A DNA stretch of 54,088 bases from DASUAO01 sp035763745 (GTDB lineage Bacteria > Actinomycetota > Acidimicrobiia > IMCC26256 > PALSA-555): the NCBI GenBank assembly GCA_035763745.1, contig DASUAO010000045.1:1-54088 (forward strand), given 5' to 3'. The notes under the pieces were generated by a model, which was not told the DNA's origin, made no database searches, and saw only the letters and a list, made by a program, of their open reading frames with translations. Made by a program: the position numbers and the translations under genes. How positions within the stretch are numbered: position 1 is the first letter of the stretch; the number at the start of each line of letters is the position of its first letter. This document shows positions 42,631 to 51,433 of this stretch, piece by piece.

Positions 42631-44460
42631 ATGACCCAGCCCACCAACCGATCCCCGGGCTTCGAACCCGAGGCGGTCCGCGCCAAGTACCAGCAGGAGC
42701 GCGCCAGGCGCGTGAACGAGGCCCGCACGGCCGTCCAGGACCTGCAGGGCGATCCCCGGTTCGCCGAGTACCTCCGTGACCCGTGGACGCCGTTCGTCGA
42801 GCGTCCGCCCGTCACCAACGACACCGACGTCGCGATCATCGGCGCCGGGCTTGCCGGCCTGGTCCTCGGTGCGAAGCTCCGCGAGGCCGGAGTCCGACGG
42901 ATCTGCCTCATCGACAAGGCCGGTGGGGTCGGTGGGACCTGGTACTGGAACCGCTACCCGGGCTTGTTCTGCGACGTCGAGTCGTACATCTACATGCCGA
43001 TGCTCGAGGAGATGAACGTCGTCCCGACGTCGCGCTACGCGACGGGTGTCGAGATCCACCAGCACCTCGAAGCGATCGCGCAGAAATACGACCTCGTGGA
43101 CGACGCGCTGTTCCACACCGGTGTCGAGACCAGCGAATGGGACGAAGCGAGCTCGTGTTGGGTGCTTCGCACCGACCGGGGCGACGAGATCCGAGCGCAC
43201 CACCTGGTCGTCGCGCCCGGGATCCTCAACCTGGTGAAGCTCCCCCGGATCCCGGGGATGGAGGACTTCCAGGGCGATGCGTTCCACACATCCCGCTGGG
43301 ACTACGAGGCCACCGGCGGCGCGCCCGACGACCCCCGTCTCACGAAGCTGGCCGACAAGGTCGTGGGCGTCATCGGGACCGGAGGCACTGCCATCCAGTG
43401 CGTCCCGGCACTTGCCGAGTGCTCGAAGCACCTGTATGTGTTCCAGCGCACCCCATCGGCGATCGGGGTGCGCGACAACCGTCCGACCGACGAGCACTTC
43501 GCGGAGCAACTGCGAACCGGGTGGCAGCGCGAGCGGATGGAGAACTTCAGCTCCGTCATGATCGGCCGCTCCGTCGAGTGCGACCTGGTCGACGACAGCT
43601 GGACCCACAACATGGCGAAGGTCGTCAACCCTCCCATCGAGCCCGGCATGTCACCCGAAGAGATGCTGCGTACGGCCGAGGAGATCGACTACCAGGTCAT
43701 GGAAGCGCACCGGGCGCGGGTCGAACAGATCGTCTCCGACCCGGCCGTCGCCGAGGCGATGAAGCCCTACTACCGCTACATGTGCAAGCGGCCGCTCTTC
43801 CACGACGAGTACCTCCCCACGTTCAACCGCAGCGATGTGACGCTCGTCGACTGCCCGCGCGGCGTCGAGCAGGTGCTCGAGCACGGTGTCGTGGCCAATG
43901 GGACGACGTACGACCTCGATCTCATCGTCTATGCCACCGGGTTCGAGGCCGAGGTCACCCCGTTCGCCCGGCGTGCCGGCCACACCATCATCGGTCGAGA
44001 CGGCATCACGATGGCCGAGAAGTGGAAGGACGGCGTGACGAGCCTGCACGGGATGTCGACGCATGGCTTCCCGAACATGTTCATCATGCCGGCGCCCGCA
44101 CAGCAGGCCGTCACCACCGTCAACTACACCCACCTGGCCGTCCTGGGCGCCGAGCACATCGCGGCCACCATCGCCAAGCTCGCCGAGCAGGGCGTCGAGG
44201 TGTTCGACGTGCGCCAGGAGGCCGAGGACGCCTGGACCGAGACGATCGTCAGCACCTCCAGGGACCCCCGCGACTTCATGGCCTCGTGCACCCCCTCGCG
44301 TCTCAACTTCGAGGGAGACCCGAGCAAGTTCAATCCCCGCAACGGCAACTACGGCCAAGGCCACGGCGACTTCCTCGGCTTCCAGGACCTGCTCTCCGAA
44401 TGGCGGGAACGCGGCGACTTCGCCGGATGGGAGCTCGACCAGCCCCACGCCCGAGGATGA
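42631..44460 (+). CDS. Flavin-containing Baeyer-Villiger-type monooxygenase
   Basis: 609 residues from the ATG at 42631 (frame runs further upstream without domain support). The FAD Rossmann motif AIIGAGLAGL lies at 69-78, then GGVGGTWYWNRYPG. The Baeyer-Villiger fingerprint FQGDAFHTSRWD is at 213-224 (F-x-G-x3-H-x3-W). The NADPH Rossmann motif is GVIGTGGTAIQ at 246-256. All are intact. Such enzymes insert oxygen next to a ketone using NADPH and O2. The long N-terminal extension before the first Rossmann fold is typical of the larger steroid or cyclic-ketone group. It begins an operon with a double SDR (overlap 4 bp) and an amidohydrolase. Confidence 0.92.
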   Translation: MTQPTNRSPGFEPEAVRAKYQQERARRVNEARTAVQDLQGDPRFAEYLRDPWTPFVERPPVTNDTDVAIIGAGLAGLVLGAKLREAGVRRICLIDKAGGVGGTWYWNRYPGLFCDVESYIYMPMLEEMNVVPTSRYATGVEIHQHLEAIAQKYDLVDDALFHTGVETSEWDEASSCWVLRTDRGDEIRAHHLVVAPGILNLVKLPRIPGMEDFQGDAFHTSRWDYEATGGAPDDPRLTKLADKVVGVIGTGGTAIQCVPALAECSKHLYVFQRTPSAIGVRDNRPTDEHFAEQLRTGWQRERMENFSSVMIGRSVECDLVDDSWTHNMAKVVNPPIEPGMSPEEMLRTAEEIDYQVMEAHRARVEQIVSDPAVAEAMKPYYRYMCKRPLFHDEYLPTFNRSDVTLVDCPRGVEQVLEHGVVANGTTYDLDLIVYATGFEAEVTPFARRAGHTIIGRDGITMAEKWKDGVTSLHGMSTHGFPNMFIMPAPAQQAVTTVNYTHLAVLGAEHIAATIAKLAEQGVEVFDVRQEAEDAWTETIVSTSRDPRDFMASCTPSRLNFEGDPSKFNPRNGNYGQGHGDFLGFQDLLSEWRERGDFAGWELDQPHARG

Positions 44461-46145
44461 GCACGTCGTCCGCCCCGCCGCGCGTCGCGGTGGTGACCGG
44501 GGCCGCAGTCGGCATCGGGGCGGCGATCGCCGAGGCGCTGGCGCGTGCGGGTGCGTTCGTCGTCACCGTGGACCCGGGTGTCGCGGTCGACGGATCCCCC
44601 CAACAGGCCGGGGCCGAACGCACCACGGTGCAGCGGATCGTCGACACCGGCGGCCAGGCGCGGGCGTCGGGCATCTCGGTCACGGACGAGGCCGCGGTGC
44701 GTGATCTGTTCGCCGGGTTGGTCGACGAGATGGGCGCGCTCGACGCGGTGGTCAACGTTGCCGGCATCACCCGTCCGACGGGCTTCGCCACCGGACTCGA
44801 GGACGACTGGCAGGCCGTGCTCGACGTCCACCTCAATGGGTATCTCAACGTGCTCCGGGCTGCGCTGCCGATCATGGCTGCCGCCGGCCACGGTCGGATC
44901 CTCGGCGTGACGTCTGGCTCGGGATGGCGCGCCGCCGACGCCGGCGCGTACGCCTGCGCGAAGCGGGCGGTGGCCGCGCTCACCTGGCAGATGGGGAAGT
45001 GCGCGCCATCCGGCGTGACCGTCAACGCCCTGTCGCCCATCGCCGCCACCCGGATGGTCGCGACGGCCCTGGCGCGCCATGGGGGCGATGCGAACCGCCC
45101 ATCCACGGGCGGCGTTGCCCTCGGCATGGGCTTCCCACCGCCCGAGCACCTCGGGCCGATCGGCGCCTATCTCGTGAGTGAGGCCTTCTCCTGGTGCAAC
45201 GGTCAGGTGATCTTCTCGAACGGCTCGGAGGTCACGTGGGTTGCCCCGCCACGGGTGCTCGAGGCGGTGCGTGGCGCGGACGTCGAGTCCCTCCCGCACG
45301 TGCTCGACACGATCGGCCCCGCGGTCCTGGCCCCCGCAGAGTCCGCGCAGGCCACGCACGGCGGCGGGAACCCGCGTCTCGGGACCGTCTTCGACGAGCC
45401 CGCACCCGGGCGGGGACCCGACGACGCCCGTGGCTGCGTCGTGGTGTCCGACTCCCCGGAGTGGCGCATCGCCATCACCGACGCGCTCACTGCGCGCGGC
45501 GTCGAGTGCGTCGGTGACGCTGCGCTCCGTGATGCGGCCGGGGCGCGCGGGTTCGCGGGTGCCGCCGAGCAGCTCGCCGCGATCGCCCGCGACGCGGGCG
45601 CGATCGACGGGGTCGTCCTGGCCAGCATGGGGGGTGGTGCCGGCGCGGTCGCGGCCGTGCGGGAGGAGCCGGCCTGGCGGGCCATCCTCGACGAGCACAC
45701 CGGGGTCACCGAGCACATCCGCGCGGACGCCGCGTGGGTCCGCGCGGTCTCGGACTACTCCGAGGCAGCCGGCCGCCCGATCCGACTCGTCACCGTCGGC
45801 GATGCAACCACGGCGGGAGGCTGGAGCCGGGCTCAGGCGTCGGGCCAGCTTGCCCGGTCCGCCCACGCGGCGACCGCGGATCGCGTCGATGCATTCTCGA
45901 TCAGCGTCGAGGCCGCGCACGCGTCGGCGCGGCGACCGGCCGCCGAGCTCGCTGCCTACCTGGTGGGTGGCACCGACACGAGCGTGCTGTCGGGCGCGGA
46001 GCTCGTGGTCGACTCGGAGTGGCTCGGTCTGCGAAGCCACCCGAACCCCGGTGGAACCATCTCCTTCGGCGGCCCGGAGGTCCCTGGCTGGCTGGATGGA
46101 GCCCTCCGCGCCATGGTCACTGGCATGCCGCGCCCGCAACCGTAG
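44457..46145 (+). CDS. Double SDR protein (active plus degenerate Rossmann domain)
   Basis: 562 residues; ordinary SDRs are about 250-300. Residues 1-300 form a complete SDR: TGAAVGIG at 14-21, VNVAG, catalytic SGS near 153-155 and Y165-ACAK. Residues about 330-560 form a second Rossmann-like unit: VVVSDSPEWRIAITDALTARG, IDGVVLASMGGG, and AGRPIRLVTVGDATTAGGWSRAQASGQLARSAHAATADRVDAFSI. It lacks a TGxxxGxG motif and the Tyr-Lys pair, so it is probably non-catalytic. The start overlaps the monooxygenase stop. A dehydrogenase acting before or after ring oxygenation is likely; the substrate is unknown. Confidence 0.85.
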   Translation: MSTSSAPPRVAVVTGAAVGIGAAIAEALARAGAFVVTVDPGVAVDGSPQQAGAERTTVQRIVDTGGQARASGISVTDEAAVRDLFAGLVDEMGALDAVVNVAGITRPTGFATGLEDDWQAVLDVHLNGYLNVLRAALPIMAAAGHGRILGVTSGSGWRAADAGAYACAKRAVAALTWQMGKCAPSGVTVNALSPIAATRMVATALARHGGDANRPSTGGVALGMGFPPPEHLGPIGAYLVSEAFSWCNGQVIFSNGSEVTWVAPPRVLEAVRGADVESLPHVLDTIGPAVLAPAESAQATHGGGNPRLGTVFDEPAPGRGPDDARGCVVVSDSPEWRIAITDALTARGVECVGDAALRDAAGARGFAGAAEQLAAIARDAGAIDGVVLASMGGGAGAVAAVREEPAWRAILDEHTGVTEHIRADAAWVRAVSDYSEAAGRPIRLVTVGDATTAGGWSRAQASGQLARSAHAATADRVDAFSISVEAAHASARRPAAELAAYLVGGTDTSVLSGAELVVDSEWLGLRSHPNPGGTISFGGPEVPGWLDGALRAMVTGMPRPQP

Positions 46146-46153
46146 GAGCAGCG

Positions 46154-47020
46154 ATGTCTGCACCGATCGAACGCATCGTCGACGCCCACATTCACCTGTG
46201 GGACCCGGCCCGCGCCGACTGGTATCCGTACCTCGCGGGCCAACGCGAGCTCGACATGGGCGACATCTCGGGCATGAGTCGCCGCTTCGACCAGCCCACC
46301 TACTTCGCGGAGTCGGAGGGCTGGAACGTCGTCAAGTTCGTCCACGTCGCCGCGGCGACGGCGCCGTACTCGGGGGACGAGACCCGCGAGCTCGAGGATC
46401 TGGCGCGCGCGACGGGGCACCCCGACGCCATCATCGGAGGCTTCGTGCCGGGTGATCCGGTGGCCGACACCTTGCGCCTGCTCGATGCGCAGATGGAATC
46501 GTCCCGTTTCCGTGGCGTCCGACCGATGGGTGCCGCGACGGGCGTCGTCCCGAGGGTCGAGGTGCTGCGGGCCCTCGAGGAGCGCGGGCTGATCTTCGAG
46601 GTGATGCACCACCCCGACGAGCTGGAGGCCGTGGCGGCCGCGCTGGCGGACTGGGGCGACCTCACGGTCGTCGTCGAGCACGCCGGCTGGCCCAGGAGCG
46701 ACTCGCGTGACGAGCTCGACCTCTGGAGGACCGGGATCTCGGCACTCGCGTCGCTGGGCGACAACGTCCACTGCAAGCTCTCCGGCCTCGCAATGCCGCT
46801 GCGGTCGATGGACACCGAGGTGTTCCGTCCGTGGATCGAGCACTGCCTCGACGTCTTCGGTGTCGACCGGTGCATGTTCGCCAGCAACTTCCCGGTCGAT
46901 GCGATGCATGGGACCTTCGACGAGCTGTACTCCACGTACGATCGCCTGACCGCGGATCTCACGACCGAAGCACGCGACAAGCTCTTCGCCGGCAACGCCG
47001 AGCGTTTGTATCGCTGCTAG
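46154..47020 (+). CDS. Amidohydrolase (COG3618-type lactonase-like)
   Basis: 288 residues from the ATG at 46154, with GGAG about 6 bases upstream. The N-terminal IVDAHIHLWDP (H12-x-H14), then GGFVPGD, VVVEHAGWP, VHCKLSGLAMP and FASNFPVDAMHGTFDELY match the amidohydrolase_2 family of lactonases and 2-pyrone-4,6-dicarboxylate-lactonase relatives. In context it could open the ester or lactone made by the upstream Baeyer-Villiger enzyme, giving a three-step oxidation, oxygenation and hydrolysis route. That pathway is inferred from gene order. Confidence 0.88.
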   Translation: MSAPIERIVDAHIHLWDPARADWYPYLAGQRELDMGDISGMSRRFDQPTYFAESEGWNVVKFVHVAAATAPYSGDETRELEDLARATGHPDAIIGGFVPGDPVADTLRLLDAQMESSRFRGVRPMGAATGVVPRVEVLRALEERGLIFEVMHHPDELEAVAAALADWGDLTVVVEHAGWPRSDSRDELDLWRTGISALASLGDNVHCKLSGLAMPLRSMDTEVFRPWIEHCLDVFGVDRCMFASNFPVDAMHGTFDELYSTYDRLTADLTTEARDKLFAGNAERLYRC

Positions 47021-47432
47021 ACACGCGACATGGACGTGCTCCTCGTCGCCGGTTTCGCACCGATCGTCGAGAGCTCGAGTTCCGCGAAGTGATGCGTCAC
47101 CGGAAGCTGATGAAAGCCCCATTGGATAGGAAGGGGACCGGCAGCGGCGGTGCCGGCACGTAGCCACGGGCGGCACGGGCGGGGGCACGGGCCGAGCCTC
47201 ACATTCCTCCATCAGGTTGCGCCCCGCCTGAGCGATCGGGCGCGGCGCAGTCGCGTCGACAGAGCGACTCCGAGCGAAGATCGAACACGACCCTCACCTC
47301 CACTGGCTCCCGATCTCGAGGAGGCGTCCTGACCGACGCCCAGCGCGCGTATCCGATCGTTCCAACACCCGGGTGCCTTCCTCGGACCTGCGCCCTGCTC
47401 CCAGGCGACGCGCCGACGCTTCTCACCGGGCG
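47021..47432. other. Gene-poor stretch
   Basis: No supported gene. Near 47073-47112 the plus strand reads LEFREVMRHRKLMKAP, which resembles the start of nitroreductase-family proteins, but it ends within 30 codons. It may be a relic. Confidence 0.3.
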
Positions 47433-48764
47433 CTACGCGTCGTCGAGCTCGTAGAGCTCCCAGAGGCCGTCGATGCCCTTCAGGGTCCGTGCGCCTGCGG
47501 TGTCGAAGCGGAAGCCCTGGCCTGCTGCGGCACGCGTTGCCATCTCGGACGCGAGTATCTGACCGGGTTCGGCGGCGGCCATGACCCGCGCGGCGACGTT
47601 GACGGCGAGGCCAGAGATGTCATTTCCTCGTCGATCGACCTCACCGACATGGACGCCGAAGCGGCAGGCCAGGTCGCGATCTGCGAGAACGGCTCGGAGG
47701 TCGCGTGCCGCAGTGAGCGCCGCACTCGCCGTGGGAAGGGTGGCGACGATGCCGTCGCCGGTGGTCTTCACCACGGTGCCGCCCTGACGACCGACCGTGG
47801 CTTGCACCGTGGTGTCGTGCGAGTCGAGTACGCGCTTCCACGCCAGGTCCCCGAGTGTCTGGGCCTTTGCGGTCGACTCGACGATATCGGTGAAGAGCAC
47901 CGCGGCCAGCATCCGTTCCGGCGGGAGTGGGACGTGCTCACCCGTGACGAACGCGGCGACCTCTGCGAGGATCGGATCGACGTCGAAGTGCGGGAAGCCA
48001 TCGCCGGGCGAGAGATCGACGAGCGTCGCGTGAGGAAGCGCCTCTGCGGGCCGCCGCCAGTATTCGGACGGAACGAGCTCCAGGACTCCCTCGGACACGC
48101 GAACGAGCACGAGGACCGGACAAGCGATGTACGAGAGTCGCTGTGTCAACGCGACGGCCGGTGCCTGGGCGAAGTTCGTTTCGAGCATTCGTCGCGCCGC
48201 TGCGGGACTGGCTCCGGCGCGGCCGGCACGATCTGACCACACCCGAAATTCTGGTTCGGCGAACCGTTCTGGGGACATGAAACTGCTGAAGTCGGACTCG
48301 CCAGCGACGTTCGCGTAGATCATGGAGATCACCTCTTCGGCCCAGGTGTCGCTCGAGCGAGTCTCCGAGGCGTGATTCCACAGGATCAGTCGGTCGAGTT
48401 CCTCGGGACGTCGCGCGGCCCAGACGAGCGCGGCCCCACTGAGATCGGCGAAGATCGTCACGGCCTCGAGACGCGCATCCTCGACCACAGCCGAGATGTC
48501 GTCCGCCCACTGTTCGACGAGTGGGGTCTCCCAATCCTCGATGCCGTCCGAGCAGCCGATGCCGCGGCGATCGAACAGCACCACCCGACCGAGTGCGGCC
48601 AGTCCGTCGATGAATCGTCTGATGATCGGATCGTCGAGCATCAATTCGAAGGGATAGTTGTTCCCGACGGCGAACATCATCGTGTGATCCAAGTCGCTGT
48701 CGCCTTCGACGATCGTGTACCCGATGTGACTGTCGCCGGCGCGGGCGTAGCGCATCTCGGTCAT
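47433..48764 (-). CDS. Adenylate/guanylate cyclase with N-terminal alpha/beta-hydrolase domain
   Basis: 443 residues. Residues 1-255 have the alpha/beta-hydrolase fold as used in many actinobacterial cyclases: RYARAGDSHIGYTIV, VVLFDRRGIGCSDG, DDISAVVEDARLEAVTIFADLSGAALVWAA and a late DGFPHFDV. At the nucleophile elbow the usual G-x-S-x-G is FADLSGA, with Leu at the Ser position, so the domain is probably a ligand sensor without hydrolase activity. Residues 270-440 are a class III cyclase: AVLFTDIVEST and KTTGDGI (metal Asp), NDISGLAVNVAARV (Asp, Asn, Arg). It lies at the right end of the second island block. Confidence 0.88.
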   Translation of the reverse strand: MTEMRYARAGDSHIGYTIVEGDSDLDHTMMFAVGNNYPFELMLDDPIIRRFIDGLAALGRVVLFDRRGIGCSDGIEDWETPLVEQWADDISAVVEDARLEAVTIFADLSGAALVWAARRPEELDRLILWNHASETRSSDTWAEEVISMIYANVAGESDFSSFMSPERFAEPEFRVWSDRAGRAGASPAAARRMLETNFAQAPAVALTQRLSYIACPVLVLVRVSEGVLELVPSEYWRRPAEALPHATLVDLSPGDGFPHFDVDPILAEVAAFVTGEHVPLPPERMLAAVLFTDIVESTAKAQTLGDLAWKRVLDSHDTTVQATVGRQGGTVVKTTGDGIVATLPTASAALTAARDLRAVLADRDLACRFGVHVGEVDRRGNDISGLAVNVAARVMAAAEPGQILASEMATRAAAGQGFRFDTAGARTLKGIDGLWELYELDDA

Positions 48765-49058
48765 CGGTCGCCTTCCCGTCTACGGCTGCGAGAGCGCAGC
48801 CAGCGGGCAGGTGTCAACCGTGGCCGAACGGTGTCCCATGACCGACCGAACCTAACCGGCGGGCCCTGCGTGCGCGGCTGAGTCAGCGGGTCGCCCGGCA
48901 CGGGCCCACAGGCCGAGGCGCAAGCTCTTCCACGCACCCCCCGGGCGGGGACACAGTCCAACACCAGCAGACGGTCCAGTTCTGCGATCCCGGCGGGGAA
49001 AGGTGACCCCTTCCCCTTCGGGTCTTCGCGTCCAAGACCAGGCTTCAACCCCCGGTTT

Positions 49059-49150
49059 CGTGCCCTCCGCGTGCCCTAACGAACGGTCATTCACGGTGAC
49101 TCAGGGTCACTCATGAGGCGCGTTTCGGGCGGCTGACCTGCGGGTTCGCG
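49059..49150 (+). repeat. Attachment-site arm with phased short repeats
   Basis: CGTGCCCT at 49059-49066 and 49070-49077 (11-bp period, a variant of TGTACCCC). Three CGGTCACTCA-type units at 49084-49113 (10-bp period). CTGACCTGCGGGTTCGCG at 49133-49150. This is the same order as at 501-616 and 20209-20301. The rest of 48765-49283 contains no gene that I can support. Confidence 0.7.
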
Positions 49151-49181
49151 CGAAGGTGCTGGTCAGCGGGTTGGGTGGTTC

Positions 49182-49228
49182 GCCTTCACACGGCAGAGGT
49201 CACTGGTTCGAAACCAGTATCGCCCACC
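49182..49228 (+). other. tRNA-Val(CAC) 3' fragment (47 bp), att site
   Basis: Identical to 39972-40018, from the anticodon loop to the end of the tRNA. The 5' half is absent. It closes the second block of the tandem array and opens the third. Confidence 0.88.
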
Positions 49229-49283
49229 GACGGACCCCGCGGGCCGGGTCGAGCGTTCTCGGAGCTCCCGAGAGTACCGAGGA

Positions 49284-50411
49284 TCAGATCAGCACCGGGC
49301 CGGCTGGTCCGGCCGCGTGGGCGGCCCGTTGGAGCAGCGCTTCGTAGGCATCGACATGGCGATCCCAGGGGAAGTGCGCTCTCGCGTGCTCGCCTGCCGC
49401 CCGGCCGATGTTGATCGCGCGCTCATGATCGCCGACGAGCCGGTCGATCGCCTCGGCGAGCGCGTCCGGATCCCCGGGGGGCACGAGGATACCGGTCTCT
49501 CCGTCGACGACCACCTCCACCAGGCCGTCGACTCGCGACGCGATGACGGGTCGCCCGGCCTGCGCCGCCTGGAGCGCGACGAGGCCAAAGGGCTCCCAAC
49601 GCGATGGCATCAACACTGCTGTCGCGCGCTGCATGGCGTGCGGGACCTCGTCAGGCAGCATCCAACCCGGAAACGACACCAGGTCGTCGAGCCCAAGGCG
49701 AGCTACCTTCTCCAGGAGCGCGCCTTGCTCGGTGCCAGCACCAGCGATCACGAGCCTCGGGGGCGACGAGAGGCGCGCCAGTGCCTCGATCGCCACGTCG
49801 AAGCCTTTCTGTTCGGTCATTCGCCCCGCGGCGAACAGCGTGGGTGGGTCGAAGCGCATGGGTGCCGGGTCGAGCGCGGGCCAGGGCAGGCTGTTGGCGA
49901 TCGCGACGGTCGTGGCCGCGAGATCTGGGAGCTGTCGAATCAGGTCCGACCGCACTGCCTCTGAGCACGTCGTGACCGCCGCGGCCCCGGCGAAGACACG
50001 ATGCAGTGTCCCGTTCGGGAAGACACGGTTGTCGTCGTAGGACAGGTGCAGGCTGGCGAGATACCCGCCGGTCCGCCGCCCCGCCGTCATCGCGAAGAAG
50101 CTGATCTCGCCGCCCGAGCCGTGGTAGAGGTGGTCGACGTCGGGACGGAACTCTGCACGCGCGCGGCTCACCTCACCGCGGGCGGCGAGGAACGCCCCAG
50201 GATCCCGCGCGATGATCGTGTCCTCGAATGGGATCCGTACAACGTCGACTGCTCCGTGCCGCGCGCGTGGCGAGTGCGTCGGGTCGGTCCTCGAGGCAAT
50301 CACGAGGACCTCGTGTCCCCTCTCGACGAGTGCATTGACGAAATGGTGCATGAGCACTTCGACCCCGCCGATGGTCGGCAAGTAGCTGTTGGTCCAGAGC
50401 GCGATCCGCAT
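49284..50411 (-). CDS. Glycosyltransferase family 4
   Basis: 375 residues from the ATG at 50411. GT-B fold: ALWTNSYLPTIGGVEVLMHHFVNALVERGHEV at the N-terminus, VTTCSEAVRSDL, FAAGRMTEQKGFDVAIEAL, LVIAGAGTEQG, and PSRWEPFGLVALQAAQAGRPVIAS at the sugar-nucleotide site. The usual E-x7-E has Gln in place of the second Glu. The last gene of the operon; its start shares one base with the upstream kinase stop (TAATG). It probably adds a sugar to the product made by the operon. Confidence 0.9.
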   Translation of the reverse strand: MRIALWTNSYLPTIGGVEVLMHHFVNALVERGHEVLVIASRTDPTHSPRARHGAVDVVRIPFEDTIIARDPGAFLAARGEVSRARAEFRPDVDHLYHGSGGEISFFAMTAGRRTGGYLASLHLSYDDNRVFPNGTLHRVFAGAAAVTTCSEAVRSDLIRQLPDLAATTVAIANSLPWPALDPAPMRFDPPTLFAAGRMTEQKGFDVAIEALARLSSPPRLVIAGAGTEQGALLEKVARLGLDDLVSFPGWMLPDEVPHAMQRATAVLMPSRWEPFGLVALQAAQAGRPVIASRVDGLVEVVVDGETGILVPPGDPDALAEAIDRLVGDHERAINIGRAAGEHARAHFPWDRHVDAYEALLQRAAHAAGPAGPVLI

Positions 50412-51433
50412 TACGACACCGCGCGAGCGAGCGCCTCGCGTACGAGGGCCGCCACCGCGCTGGGTTCGAGCGGTGCGCAGAAGAAGAATGCAGGGGCTGC
50501 TGCCGCGAGCCGAGCGAGTCGCTCGAGAGTCCAGCGCCCGCCACCGACGGGCCCGATCAGCGTGCTGGGGGCGAGCGCGCGGAGTACGGCTGCGCCCGAC
50601 GCAGGGCGGAGGCCGGGGCCCCCATCGCGTGCCGGGACGAGGATTGCCGCCACCGGCATCGATCGGGCCCAACGCACTGCCGGCGCGCGGCCGGCGAACA
50701 CGAGCGATTTGTCACCCACCTGGTGGACCGGCGACTCGCCACATGCGAGCCACGGGTGTGCACGGAGGTGCTCGCGCTCGACGCGCGCCACGGAGTACAG
50801 GCTATGGACACGGAACGCTCCGGCGGTTGTCTCCTCGAGGCCGACCTCGTCGTCACCGGCAAGGTCGAGTCCCGCTGCTGCACAGGCCAACGCAGTCGTG
50901 GACTTCCCGATCCCGGAAGGACCGGCCACGAGCGCCCCTCGCCCGTCAGCGGCGACGGCGGCGGCGTGAATCACCGGCACGTGCCGATCCAGGTACCACG
51001 TGTCGAGGAGATGCCGGAGGGGCTTGGTGCGCTCCTCCGACGGCAGGATCGCGGCATCCCTGCACCACCCGATGATCCGGCCCGACTCGCGGTCCAGCGC
51101 GCGCGCCAACCCGTCACCGACTCGCCAGACCACCCCAGCGTGTCGGCGGTCCTCGACCAGGCCGGCGGCGCCGGGACTCACTGATGCGGATGTGGGGAGA
51201 GCAATGCCCGTCGCCCGCTCGTCCCACACGTCGATCGTGAGGCGCGGCTCAGTGGTCGGCTCACAATGCAGATGCGAGAACGGCTCGGTCATCTTCGCTG
51301 AGAGCTCGTCGCCCACGGTGCGCAGCCGTACTGGGCGACCAGCGAACTCGAACCACGCCTCGCCGAACCCTCGGTGCGCGGCCGCGTCGGTGAACGCGCC
51401 GACGAGTGGCGCGATGGGATCGTCGGAGCTCAC
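50411..51433 (-). CDS. HprK-related serine/peptide kinase
   Basis: 340 residues from the GTG at 51433, which overlaps the upstream stop by 4 bp. Residues 1-140 are a variable N-terminal domain. The HPr-kinase-like core has PVIHAAAVAADGRGALVAGPSGIGKSTTALA, with the P-loop at 171-178, followed by GLDLAGDDEVGLE (DD 194-195) and a VHSLYSVARV strand. It is of the kind found with PqqD-like proteins in the HPr-rel systems and as tailoring kinases in lasso-peptide clusters. No HPr or PTS gene is near, so catabolite control is unlikely. A peptide or glycan in the same operon is the probable substrate. Confidence 0.82.
   Translation of the reverse strand: MSSDDPIAPLVGAFTDAAAHRGFGEAWFEFAGRPVRLRTVGDELSAKMTEPFSHLHCEPTTEPRLTIDVWDERATGIALPTSASVSPGAAGLVEDRRHAGVVWRVGDGLARALDRESGRIIGWCRDAAILPSEERTKPLRHLLDTWYLDRHVPVIHAAAVAADGRGALVAGPSGIGKSTTALACAAAGLDLAGDDEVGLEETTAGAFRVHSLYSVARVEREHLRAHPWLACGESPVHQVGDKSLVFAGRAPAVRWARSMPVAAILVPARDGGPGLRPASGAAVLRALAPSTLIGPVGGGRWTLERLARLAAAAPAFFFCAPLEPSAVAALVREALARAVS

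Noticed and set aside
44349..46163. 604-codon minus-strand frame opposite the double SDR
   Set aside because: Shadow frame; the plus strand has SDR motifs and coupled overlaps.
50411..51433. HPr kinase/phosphorylase for carbon catabolite control
   Set aside because: No HPr or PTS gene is near, and the operon partners (PqqD-like, NTP_transf_5-like, glycosyltransferases) indicate the HprK-related tailoring type.
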